Below the pieces are notes generated by a model. That model was given only the letters and a program-made list of their open reading frames with translations, had not been told where the DNA came from and ran no database searches. Of a DNA stretch of 64,000 bases, positions 1 to 8,002 are shown piece by piece (positions within the stretch are counted from its first letter, which is position 1; every line of letters begins with the position of its first letter). The translations under genes were made by a program, and so were the position numbers. The stretch is taken from assembly GCA_019358875.1 (NCBI GenBank), contig JAHHIF010000018.1, positions 1 through 64,000 of the forward strand. The letters run 5' to 3'. This stretch comes from Symplocastrum torsivum CPER-KK1 (GTDB lineage Bacteria > Cyanobacteriota > Cyanobacteriia > Cyanobacteriales > Coleofasciculaceae).

Positions 1-96
1 TCGTCGGACATCTAAATTTTTCGTAATAGCATTGGTATTTAGGTGAGTTGAGGTGAGCGATCACACCTCAACTAAACTGTCGATAGTCTATAAGGT

Positions 97-504
97 TCAG
101 TCTCCAATAAACTTAAGCGAAACGCCGTTCATGCAGTAGCGTTTACCAGTAGGTTTTGGACCATCGTTAAACACATGACCCAAATGCCCACCGCAGCGAC
201 GGCAATGCACTTCAGTCCTCGTCATAAACAGCGACTTATCTACGGTTGTAGCGATCGCGTTTTCCATCGGATCGTAAAAACTCGGCCAGCCAGTACCACT
301 GTTGAATTTGGTTTCAGATGAAAATAGTGGCAGGTCGCACGCCGCACAGACAAAGGTACCCTTGCCATATTGCTTATCCAGTGGGCTAGTGTGGGCGCGT
401 TCCGTGCCATGTTTCCGCATCACCTGAAACTGTTCCGGTGTCAGAACTTTGCGCCACTCTTCCTCAGTTTTGGTGATTTCAAATTCACTATTTGATGTTG
501 CCAT
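97..504 (-). CDS. msrB: Peptide-methionine (R)-S-oxide reductase
   Basis: The protein reduces the R epimer of methionine sulfoxide in oxidised proteins, using thioredoxin as the usual electron donor. The 135 residues match the normal single-domain MsrB length. Two CxxC pairs (CAAC and CRRC) form the structural zinc site of the family. The GHVF segment and the RYCMN motif, whose Cys is the catalytic one, are intact. The start ATG lies at 504 and reads MATSNSEFEI. No neighbour forms an operon with it. Family assignment is firm; regulation is not visible. Confidence 0.95.
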   Translation of the reverse strand: MATSNSEFEITKTEEEWRKVLTPEQFQVMRKHGTERAHTSPLDKQYGKGTFVCAACDLPLFSSETKFNSGTGWPSFYDPMENAIATTVDKSLFMTRTEVHCRRCGGHLGHVFNDGPKPTGKRYCMNGVSLKFIGD

Positions 505-743
505 GACTTTTGCTCTCTAAGGTAGATTAATGTGACAGGTGTGCCGTGCTTGGTCTTGCACCAGCCTGTAAAAGATATCTTTCTTCATAATCCTTCATTT
601 AGTTGCCGATTAACCAGTCCTCAAGTCCTCAAATGGAATACTTAGCTTGATGAAGGAGAGGAATTACAGCAATAAGCCTGTTAAGCAAGCGTTTGTAGTG
701 CTTTTCGATAGAATAGTCACGACTGAGTAAAGCAGTGAATATC

Positions 744-1199
744 ATGCAGGTAGTGTTTCGCGAATTTAACCCTTTTGATTTGTGGATTTGGCTGGAGTTC
801 ACCACAGTTCCCTCTTCAATGGAAAAGGAATATGTTGAGGAACTGTTCAACTCCTGGTTCTTCCTCGGTAAGCTGGGAGGCTTCGATGCGGAAAACCTCC
901 AGGTTCAGGATGTTGGGATTGATATCGGCTACATGGAGTATGACGACAAGGTAGCAGACAGCAGCTTGATGTCGGTGATGCATAATAAGAGTGATTTTGA
1001 GTTTGAAGGCACTTGGGCACGCTGTTGGTTTGATTTAGGTACCAGTGATGCGATCGCAATTGATGTCTTAATCAATTCCCTCAGGCAGCTTTCCAAGGAA
1101 TATGTAATAATTGAGCGCTTATGCCTTGGTGGCGAAAATGAAGACTGGCCGATAGACAATGATCGGCGTGCTCTTTTCTCGGAAGCTCAGCAAAACTAA
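744..1199 (+). CDS. DUF3531 family protein of unknown function
   Basis: This is a conserved cyanobacterial and plastid-type protein whose function I do not know. Its N-terminus (MQVVFREFNPFDLWIW, then SSMEKEYVEELFNSWFFLG) resembles the DUF3531 family as I remember it. The body is acidic and about 150 residues long, with no signal peptide or membrane span. An in-frame GTG at 735 would add MNI; I prefer the ATG at 744 because family members start at MQV. It stands alone on the plus strand. The domain name is recalled, not searched. Confidence 0.7.
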   Translation: MQVVFREFNPFDLWIWLEFTTVPSSMEKEYVEELFNSWFFLGKLGGFDAENLQVQDVGIDIGYMEYDDKVADSSLMSVMHNKSDFEFEGTWARCWFDLGTSDAIAIDVLINSLRQLSKEYVIIERLCLGGENEDWPIDNDRRALFSEAQQN

Positions 1200-1301
1200 A
1201 GCAACTTGCTAACAGCCAAAAGTGCAGGTTAGGTTAGGACAATCTAAAATCTCGAAGTTTTCAGTTGCACAGGTAGGCATATAGAACGGCTAAAAGCAGC
1301 A

Positions 1302-1778
1302 ATGAACCCACCTAAGGAAATCCGTGTAATAGTACTGGGATTGATTCGAGATGGCGATCGCATCTTTCTTTCGGAAGGTTACGATCCAGTTAAGCAAGAG
1401 ACATTTTATCGAGCCTTAGGTGGGGGTGTTGATTTTGGTGAAACTAGCTATGATGCTTTAAAACGAGAGTTTCAAGAAGAACTCGAAGCCGAACTCACTA
1501 ATATTAAATACTTAGGTTGTATTGAAAATCTATTTATCTACAACGGTCAACCGGGTCATGAAATTATTCAATTGTATCAATGTGATTTTGTTGACCCAAA
1601 GTTTTATCAACTCGACCAAATAGAATTTCTTGAGGGAGAGCACAAAGGAACAGCACTTTGGCTAGATATTGACCAGTGTAAATCTGGAGAACTTCGTATT
1701 GTTCCTGAACAGTTTTTAGATTACCTGAGTTCGCCTCATGAAGGAACAACGCCGCGAAGCCTACATCAATCTGATTAA
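1302..1778 (+). CDS. NUDIX hydrolase
   Basis: The 158-residue protein belongs to the NUDIX superfamily, which cleaves nucleoside diphosphates linked to another moiety. The NUDIX box is complete: GGGVDFGE, then REFQEEL, fitting Gx5Ex7REUxEExGU around residues 46-68, with the metal-binding glutamates present. The substrate cannot be read from sequence. Its last 41 bases overlap the start of the downstream TPR-CHAT gene in another frame, so the two are probably translated as a coupled pair. The C-terminal tail after about residue 145 (SSPHEGTTPRSLHQSD) is encoded in this overlap and may be non-native sequence gained when the genes were joined. Confidence 0.88.
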   Translation: MNPPKEIRVIVLGLIRDGDRIFLSEGYDPVKQETFYRALGGGVDFGETSYDALKREFQEELEAELTNIKYLGCIENLFIYNGQPGHEIIQLYQCDFVDPKFYQLDQIEFLEGEHKGTALWLDIDQCKSGELRIVPEQFLDYLSSPHEGTTPRSLHQSD

Positions 1779-4700
1779 TGGACTGTTGAGTTGTCCTAGT
1801 GGCGAGGAACCACAGATTTTGAATGCTAACCCAGATTTAGTTGATGCTGGGTTCGTGCAGACAATGGTACAGGTAGCAGAGGTGTTGGAAGAGAAGGGCG
1901 ATCGCAACGCCGCTGATTTTTTAATTGATGTTGCCCGTCAGCTAGCTAAGGTACTGGGATTGTCATCCTCAACCCCCACTTCTTCCACTCTTCCAAATTC
2001 TGAGTCCCAACTCTCATTCTTCTTGCAGGTATTGCTGATAACCGCAGACAGCAATGGCAATCCGCAAGTGGTTTACCCGTTGCTGCAAGAGAACTTAGAC
2101 CAACTGGATGATAACTTTGCTCAAGTGTTGCGAAGCTGGGCAAGTGCTACCCTGCCGGAAGTGGAGCCAAAGATAGCATATGACATAGCAGGATCTATTG
2201 GCGATTTCAGTGCCCTCATTCAGCAGTTCCCCTTGGGCAACCGCGCTAGTAATCTGGAAATTGCAATTATATGCAACGAGATTGTTACAACAGTCTTTAC
2301 CCGCGAAGCCTTCCCCGAAGACTGGGCAAGAACCCAAAACAATCTGGGCATTGAATATCGTAACCGTCTGCGGGGGGAGAGGGCAGAAAATTTGGAAGCA
2401 TCAATCCGTTGTTTCTTAGCTGCTTTGGAGGTACGCACCCGCGATTCCTTACCAGAACAATGGGCTACCACCCAAAACAATTTGGGCGGTACCTTTATGT
2501 ACCGACTCCAGGGACAGAGGGCGGAGAATTTGGAAGCAGCAATTCGTTGTTTCTCAGCGGCTTTAGAGGTACGCACCCGCGATTTCTTCCCCCAAGAATG
2601 GGCAGGAACCCAAAACAATCTGGGCCTTGCCTATCTTTACCGCATCTGGGGAGAAAAGGCAGAGAATTTGGAAGCAGCTATCCACTGTTTCTCAGAGGCT
2701 TTGGAGATATTTACCCGCAAAGCCGTCCCTCAAGAATGGGCAGATACCCAAATCAATCTGGCCAATGCCTACCTTAATCGCATCTGGAGAGAAAGGGTAG
2801 AGAATTTGGAGGCAGCTATCCATTGTTTCTCAGAGGCTTTAGAGGTATACACCCGTGAAGCCTTTCCCTATGACTGGGCAGAGACCAAAAATAAGCTGGG
2901 TATTGCCTATATTGACCTCCGCCAAGGGGAAAGAGCGGAGAATTTAGAAGCAGCTATCAGATGTTTCTCAGAGGCTTTGGAGATATACACCCGTGAAGCC
3001 TTTCCCTCTAACTGGGCAGATACCAAAAACAAGCTGGGCGTTGCCTATCTTTACCGCATCCAGGGGGGGAGAGCAGAGAATTTGGAAATAGCAATCCGCT
3101 GTTTCTCAGAGGCGTTGGAATACACCCGCCAAGACTTTCCCTATGGCTGGGCAGCGATCCAAATCAATTTAGGTGCAGCATATAAGAACCGCGTTCGGGG
3201 GGAGAGGGCAGAGAATATAGAAGCTGCAATTGGTTGTTTCTTAGCTGCTTCAAAGATATGCACCCGCGAAGACTTTCCTCAAGAATGGGGAAATGCCCAA
3301 AACAATCTAGGCAATGCCTACAGACATCGTATTTGGGGAGAACAGGCAGAGAATGTCGAAGCGGCAATCCGCTGTTTTTTAGCTGCCTTGGAGGTACGCA
3401 CCCGCGAAGCATTTCCGTATGCTTGGGCAGAAACTCAAAACAATCTGGGTGCTACCTATAGAAACCGCCTCTGGGGAGAACGGGCAGAGAATTTAGAAAC
3501 AGCGATCTACCATTTCTTATCTGCTTTGGAGGTATATACCCGTTCAGCCTTTCCCCAAGAAAATGTAAGCACTCAATTTAACCTTGGTGTTACTTACCAA
3601 GATTTCCAACAGCTACATAAGGCTTATGATGCCTTTGCTGTAGCTATTGATACTGTAGAATCCCTGCGTAACGAGATATTCTCTGGCTCTGGAATAGAAG
3701 AAGACAAACAAAAACTAGCTGAAGAATCGAATGATCTCTATCAATGTATGGTGAATGTTTGCCTAGAGCTAGGCTATCACGACCAAGCGATAGAATATGT
3801 CGAGCGCAGCAAAGCCCGCAACCTAGTCGAACTCCTCGCGACCCGTGACCTCTACCCCAAAGGCGACATTCCCGAAGCTGTCCTCAACGAACTCAACCGA
3901 CTTCGCCGGGAAATTGCGGCTGAACAGCGACGGATTGACATTGCTAGAAGCAACCAGACAGGTGGGAGTATATTGAGCGATGAGCGTAGCCAATTTTCCA
4001 GTAATTCATCGACAGTTGGTGGAGGCACCGACCATACTCGTGTAAATGTCTTACAGCAACAACTAAATGACCTAATTACCCAGCAAATCCAGCCAATCGA
4101 TCCCACCTTCAGTCTTACCCAACGAGTCGAACCTATCAGCTTCCAGCAGATACAGGAATTGCTACCCGATGACAAAACTGTCCTCATAGAGTGGTACATC
4201 CTGGATGAAACCTTCCTGGCATTCATCATCACCCACCAAAGCCCTGGTATAACCGTTTGGCAATCTTCTCCAAAAGATGGACGAGACTTAATTAACTGGA
4301 TCATTGAGTATTTACAGAACTACGCGCAACCCTCCAAAGAACATTGGAAAGACAAGCTAGAGTCCCGTCTCAATCGCCTTACTCAAATCCTGCATCTAGA
4401 GGCAGTCCTTGCCCATGTACCAGACACTTGCGACAGGGTGATTTTGATTCCCCATTTGTTCCTGCACCTATTTCCCCTTCATGCTTTGCCATTGCCTAAC
4501 CAGAAGGACAAATGCCTTTTAGACAAATTCCCCAGAGGTGTCCGTTATGCACCCAGTTGTCAGCTATTGCAGCTAACTGAAAAACAAAAACGTCCTGACT
4601 TCAGCTACTTCTTTGGAGTTCAAAACCCTACTGAAGACCTGTTCTATGCCAATTTGGAGGTTCAAACTATTCATCGCTTCTTTGAACTTGCTTATGTTCT

Positions 4701-5349
4701 GGTTGAAAAAAACGCCAAAAAAGATATCTTCAACACTATCCCCTACACAGAACATCTACGCGCTGCCCATTGCGTTCACTTCTCTTGTCACGGCGAGTTT
4801 AACTTTGAATCGCCCCTGAAATCAGCTTTACTCTTAGCTGATAGGCAACCCCTCACTCTTGGGGAAATCTTTGGTCTTGATCTCAGCCAATGCCGCCTCG
4901 TTACCCTCTCTGCCTGCGAGACTGGCTTGACTGACTTCACCAGCATTAGTGATGAGTACATCGGTTTGCCTAGCGCCTTTCTGTATGCTGGTGCCCTCAG
5001 TGTCGTCAGCAGCCTTTGGGCTGTGAATGACCTCTCAACCTGCTTCTTGACGATCAAATTTTATGAAAACCTCAAAAACTTTTCCAAACTAGAAGCGAGA
5101 GATGTTGCCATTGCTCTTAACCAAGCTCAAAAATGGCTGCGGGATTTGACCAGCGAAGATTTTGAAGCCGTCTTTGCCAAATATCAACCGCAAATTGATG
5201 GAATTCTTGCCCAGCTTTCCAAAGGCGATCGCTTTGAATTTCACGACTCTCTTAACCGAACTCTAGATAAAATTCAGGCTCCCGATCGCCAGCCGAAGCC
5301 CTTCGCTAATCCATACTACTGGGCTGCTTTCACAGCTACAGGAGTCTAG
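1738..5349 (+). CDS. TPR-CHAT protein (caspase-like peptidase)
   Basis: The 1203-residue protein has three parts. The N-terminal cap starts MKEQRREAYINLI and contains LLSCPSGEEPQILNAN, a common opening in cyanobacterial CHAT proteins, which supports the ATG at 1738. Nine tetratricopeptide-type repeats of 46 residues follow, at about residues 216-620. The C-terminal CHAT domain occupies about residues 870-1203. The catalytic dyad is visible as His1018 in HFSCHG and Cys1060 in LSACETG, so the peptidase fold looks active. CHAT proteases act in regulated proteolysis, and some act in defence, for example the type III-E CRISPR-linked craspase; no CRISPR components occur here. The gene overlaps the NUDIX gene upstream and, tail to tail by 4 bp, the PIN gene downstream. 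The substrate is unknown. Confidence 0.9.
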   Translation: MKEQRREAYINLINGLLSCPSGEEPQILNANPDLVDAGFVQTMVQVAEVLEEKGDRNAADFLIDVARQLAKVLGLSSSTPTSSTLPNSESQLSFFLQVLLITADSNGNPQVVYPLLQENLDQLDDNFAQVLRSWASATLPEVEPKIAYDIAGSIGDFSALIQQFPLGNRASNLEIAIICNEIVTTVFTREAFPEDWARTQNNLGIEYRNRLRGERAENLEASIRCFLAALEVRTRDSLPEQWATTQNNLGGTFMYRLQGQRAENLEAAIRCFSAALEVRTRDFFPQEWAGTQNNLGLAYLYRIWGEKAENLEAAIHCFSEALEIFTRKAVPQEWADTQINLANAYLNRIWRERVENLEAAIHCFSEALEVYTREAFPYDWAETKNKLGIAYIDLRQGERAENLEAAIRCFSEALEIYTREAFPSNWADTKNKLGVAYLYRIQGGRAENLEIAIRCFSEALEYTRQDFPYGWAAIQINLGAAYKNRVRGERAENIEAAIGCFLAASKICTREDFPQEWGNAQNNLGNAYRHRIWGEQAENVEAAIRCFLAALEVRTREAFPYAWAETQNNLGATYRNRLWGERAENLETAIYHFLSALEVYTRSAFPQENVSTQFNLGVTYQDFQQLHKAYDAFAVAIDTVESLRNEIFSGSGIEEDKQKLAEESNDLYQCMVNVCLELGYHDQAIEYVERSKARNLVELLATRDLYPKGDIPEAVLNELNRLRREIAAEQRRIDIARSNQTGGSILSDERSQFSSNSSTVGGGTDHTRVNVLQQQLNDLITQQIQPIDPTFSLTQRVEPISFQQIQELLPDDKTVLIEWYILDETFLAFIITHQSPGITVWQSSPKDGRDLINWIIEYLQNYAQPSKEHWKDKLESRLNRLTQILHLEAVLAHVPDTCDRVILIPHLFLHLFPLHALPLPNQKDKCLLDKFPRGVRYAPSCQLLQLTEKQKRPDFSYFFGVQNPTEDLFYANLEVQTIHRFFELAYVLVEKNAKKDIFNTIPYTEHLRAAHCVHFSCHGEFNFESPLKSALLLADRQPLTLGEIFGLDLSQCRLVTLSACETGLTDFTSISDEYIGLPSAFLYAGALSVVSSLWAVNDLSTCFLTIKFYENLKNFSKLEARDVAIALNQAQKWLRDLTSEDFEAVFAKYQPQIDGILAQLSKGDRFEFHDSLNRTLDKIQAPDRQPKPFANPYYWAAFTATGV
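2383..3600 (+). repeat. Tandem 138-nt coding repeats (TPR array)
   Basis: Nine near-regular units of 138 nt, each coding 46 residues, lie inside the TPR-CHAT gene. The unit starts near A-E-N-L-E-A-A-I-R-C-F and contains W-A-x-T-Q-N-N-L-G. One unit near 3073-3208 is 135 nt. High identity between units suggests recent duplication and possible copy-number variation between strains. Confidence 0.85.
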
Positions 5350-5744
5350 CCGACAATTTCAGCAGGTGTTCTTCTGCCTTCTGGTGTGCGGTTAAAGTCA
5401 TTATCGAAACTCACAATTACCAGGTTATTTCTCTGGGCAGTCACGTACTGATAAGCATCATCAAAATCTAGATTAAATTGATTGATTGCTGCAACTAAGT
5501 TAGGCATCTCTTGAGGCTCCAAACGGAGTAGCACCACAGCACCGTTGGTGAAAACATCCTGAACAAAATCTAGCAGTATATTAGGTCTATTTCGCCTTGT
5601 CAGCAATATTCCAATCGAATAAAAAGAAAAATCAGTAATGAAGAGATTTTCTGTTGGCGTTTGGGTAAGAAACTGAACTGCTTCTTCAGCCCTATCTTGC
5701 TGCAACAGGGGTTCAAGCCAAACATTCGTATCCACTAGATACAT
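5346..5744 (-). CDS. PIN-domain ribonuclease (VapC-like toxin)
   Basis: The 132-residue protein is a PIN-domain protein, a family of metal-dependent RNases that includes VapC toxins. The N-terminal DTNVWLE carries the first catalytic Asp, and TDFSFYSIGI and DFDDAYQYV supply further acidic positions of the fold. It starts 3 bp after the stop of the 166-residue gene upstream, a spacing typical of toxin-antitoxin operons. Its stop overlaps the stop of the convergent TPR-CHAT gene by 4 bp. The PIN call is good; the toxin role is inferred from the family and layout. Confidence 0.85.
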   Translation of the reverse strand: MYLVDTNVWLEPLLQQDRAEEAVQFLTQTPTENLFITDFSFYSIGILLTRRNRPNILLDFVQDVFTNGAVVLLRLEPQEMPNLVAAINQFNLDFDDAYQYVTAQRNNLVIVSFDNDFNRTPEGRRTPAEIVG

Positions 5745-5747
5745 AAA

Positions 5748-6248
5748 TTAGTCGTTAATCCACCAGTCTGAAGATTGCTTTTGGAGTTCCAAAGAGGTAT
5801 ATTGCTCCTTTAAATCTGCTAGACCTCCTGCCCAATTCAGACACAGAAACTTCCTTTTTTGCCCCTCTAACGATAAGTCAGAAGACTTACAAAAATTATT
5901 CACGCCTACTTTGGTGATGTACAGAGCAACTGGGATTTCTAGTGCCACGAGGAAAGACTGACTATTTGCTGCTAAAGATTCCTTCACTACTTCTAACAGT
6001 TCCGGTAACAAGTCATCTTTAAATTCTTTTTCACAGATAGCATCGCGGCATTGCTTTAATCCTTGCTCCAGACGATTTGAAACAAATCTATCGTCTTCCG
6101 CCCCTGCCCTACGCGATAGTACGCGAGACGCACGTTGCAAATCTCCATCACAAGCCTCAATGACATCAAGATCGGCGATCGCTTTTGGATTATTTGCCCA
6201 TGCAGAGCGATACTGAGCAATCTCTTCAGGTGTCAGAATAATAGCCAT
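5748..6248 (-). CDS. Conserved cyanobacterial protein, possible PIN partner
   Basis: I do not recognise a named family. The 166-residue protein starts MAIILTPEEIAQYR and is largely helical and acidic at its N-terminus, with a Cys in the middle and a Trp-rich C-terminal end (SSDWWIND). Similar small proteins beginning ILTPEEIxQYR recur in cyanobacteria beside PIN or signalling genes, from memory. It is the first gene of a two-gene operon with the PIN protein, 3 bp apart, so an antitoxin or regulator role is the simplest guess. It has no clear DNA-binding fold and is longer than usual VapB antitoxins. Confidence 0.6.
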   Translation of the reverse strand: MAIILTPEEIAQYRSAWANNPKAIADLDVIEACDGDLQRASRVLSRRAGAEDDRFVSNRLEQGLKQCRDAICEKEFKDDLLPELLEVVKESLAANSQSFLVALEIPVALYITKVGVNNFCKSSDLSLEGQKRKFLCLNWAGGLADLKEQYTSLELQKQSSDWWIND

Positions 6249-6303
6249 CGAGCAAATCTTGCAAGCTGCAAGATACTAACGACTCAAGAAGGTGATGCAC
6301 CCT

Positions 6304-6339
6304 AATAAAAAAACATAAAGCCTGCTCTCAGGCAGGCTT
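6304..6339 (-). terminator. Rho-independent terminator of prs
   Basis: A perfect 8-bp stem, AAGCCTGC (6318-6325) with GCAGGCTT (6332-6339), has a 6-nt loop. Read on the minus strand it is followed by TATGTTTTTTTATT. It lies 33 bp past the prs stop codon. Confidence 0.85.
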
Positions 6340-6372
6340 CATCCGTGAATGCCCGACTTCAGTCCTCAGGCT

Positions 6373-7365
6373 CTATCGAAACATGCTGCTGACTGAAGTG
6401 TCCTCATGGACGCGCCAAATGGTTTCACCTAGCAAGTTCGCTACCGAAAGCACTGTTAGCTGTTCAAAGCGGTTTTCTTCAGGAACCGGAATTGTGTTTG
6501 TCACAATTACTTCTTCAAACACTCCACTCGATAAACGCTCAATAGCGGGTGGTGAAAAAACGGCATGAGTAGCGCAAGCATAGACTTGGCGAGCGCCTTC
6601 TTCACGTAGGATTCTTGCTCCTTCGCAAATAGTGCCACCTGTATCAATCATGTCGTCTACCAGTACCGCTGTCTTACCCTCGACATCCCCAATGACGTTC
6701 ATCACTTCCGCAACATTATGCGCTTGCCGTCGTTTATCGATAATTGCCAGTGGCGCATCATTCAGCTTTTTGGCAAAAGCTCTCGCTCTTGCTACGCCCC
6801 CCACATCGGGGGAAACAACAACAATATCGGAGAGTTGCTTCCTTTCCAGGTAGTCTAGCAGCACCGGAGAGCCATAGACATGGTCAAACGGAATATCAAA
6901 ATATCCCTGAATTTGGGCAGAATGTAAATCCATTGCCAAAATCCGACTCGCACCTGCCTCAGTAATCAGGTTAGCAACTAGCTTCGCCGTAATTGACTCA
7001 CGACCCGCTGTTTTGCGGTCTGCTCTGGCATAACCATAGTAAGGAATTACTGCGGTGATTTGCCGCGCTGAGGCACGACGGCAGGCATCAACCATAATCA
7101 GTAACTCCATCAGGTGGGCATTTACGGGTTGGCAAGTTGGTTGAATAAGGTAAACGTCACAGCCACGGATTGATTCTTGAATTTGGATATATAACTCTCC
7201 ATCTGCAAACCGCTTGCGAACCATCGGTCCTAAGTCCATGCCAAGATAACGAGCCACTTCCTGAGAAAGCGGAACGTTAGCAGAACCTGAAAATAGTCGG
7301 AGACGATTGTTGTCCGCAATCGGCGGCAGTGTGGGCTGAAGCGTTAAAGTTGCAGAACGGCTCAC
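6373..7365 (-). CDS. prs: Ribose-phosphate pyrophosphokinase
   Basis: The enzyme makes PRPP from ribose 5-phosphate and ATP, the precursor for purine, pyrimidine, NAD, His and Trp synthesis. At 330 residues it is a class I Prs with a short N-terminal extension. Visible signatures are RKRFADGE near residue 50, the ATP/metal segment DLHSAQIQGYFDIP near 145, and the PRPP loop VLVDDMIDTGGT near 235. It stands alone and is followed by a strong terminator. Nothing unusual is seen. Confidence 0.96.
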   Translation of the reverse strand: MSRSATLTLQPTLPPIADNNRLRLFSGSANVPLSQEVARYLGMDLGPMVRKRFADGELYIQIQESIRGCDVYLIQPTCQPVNAHLMELLIMVDACRRASARQITAVIPYYGYARADRKTAGRESITAKLVANLITEAGASRILAMDLHSAQIQGYFDIPFDHVYGSPVLLDYLERKQLSDIVVVSPDVGGVARARAFAKKLNDAPLAIIDKRRQAHNVAEVMNVIGDVEGKTAVLVDDMIDTGGTICEGARILREEGARQVYACATHAVFSPPAIERLSSGVFEEVIVTNTIPVPEENRFEQLTVLSVANLLGETIWRVHEDTSVSSMFR

Positions 7366-8002
7366 AGCAGACCCTCGAAGCTCATTTCACTGCAATCTTA
7401 TCATCACTAGATTGTAAACTTTTCTCAGAATTTGATCAAAATTGGCTTGGAGGGAAATTCTTGCAGTTCCTCCAGAAGAACATCTCTATCAACAGCAACA
7501 AGCAAATTTATTTTTCTATAGTAGTAAAAACTTTATTGATAATCATTGATTCACTTCAACAACCACTGCCCAAAAAACTATGGCTCGAAGCTGAAGTGTA
7601 ATAGTGATCAATCAAGCAGCGTGTTTACTATTCCTAAGTCTCTTGAATTTAATCTGTATGGTAAAGGACAATATTTAAGTACTTTTTAACCATTCTGGTT
7701 AAGGATGCTTGGCGCTTCAATCAGATAAGTGGTAAATAACATGATTTTATTTACAAAGATTAAAAAAATATAAATTTTTATAACTAAACGTTCTTAATAT
7801 TATTAAGTTACAGAAAATACTTGAGAGATTGAATAATCTCTAGCAACAAAAAAAACAGTAGTTCATTTTTAAAACTACTATTGGCGAGTTGGTTCATTCA
7901 CGATACTCTAACATAGTGATGACAGGTTGCTGCATTCGGGAGTAAGTTCAGCTTGCCGTTAGGCATCCTTCCTCTTTCTCGTAAAAACCGATTTACACAC
8001 TC
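7366..8002. other. Intergenic region, divergent promoters
   Basis: About 640 bp between the divergently transcribed prs and Ser/Thr kinase genes. It is AT-rich, especially 7730-7870. An 89-codon frame at 7329-7601 overlaps the prs start on the opposite strand and has no protein-like features. I see no RNA gene or repeat; it should hold the promoters of both flanking genes. Confidence 0.5.

Noticed and set aside
629..850. 73-codon minus-strand frame over the DUF3531 gene
   Set aside because: Antisense to a better-supported gene.
1302..5349. Type III-E craspase-like system
   Set aside because: The TPR-CHAT architecture is shared, but no Cas7-11, Csx30 or CRISPR array is in the window.
7329..7601. 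90-codon frame opposite the prs start
   Set aside because: Overlaps prs, non-ATG start, no protein-like composition.
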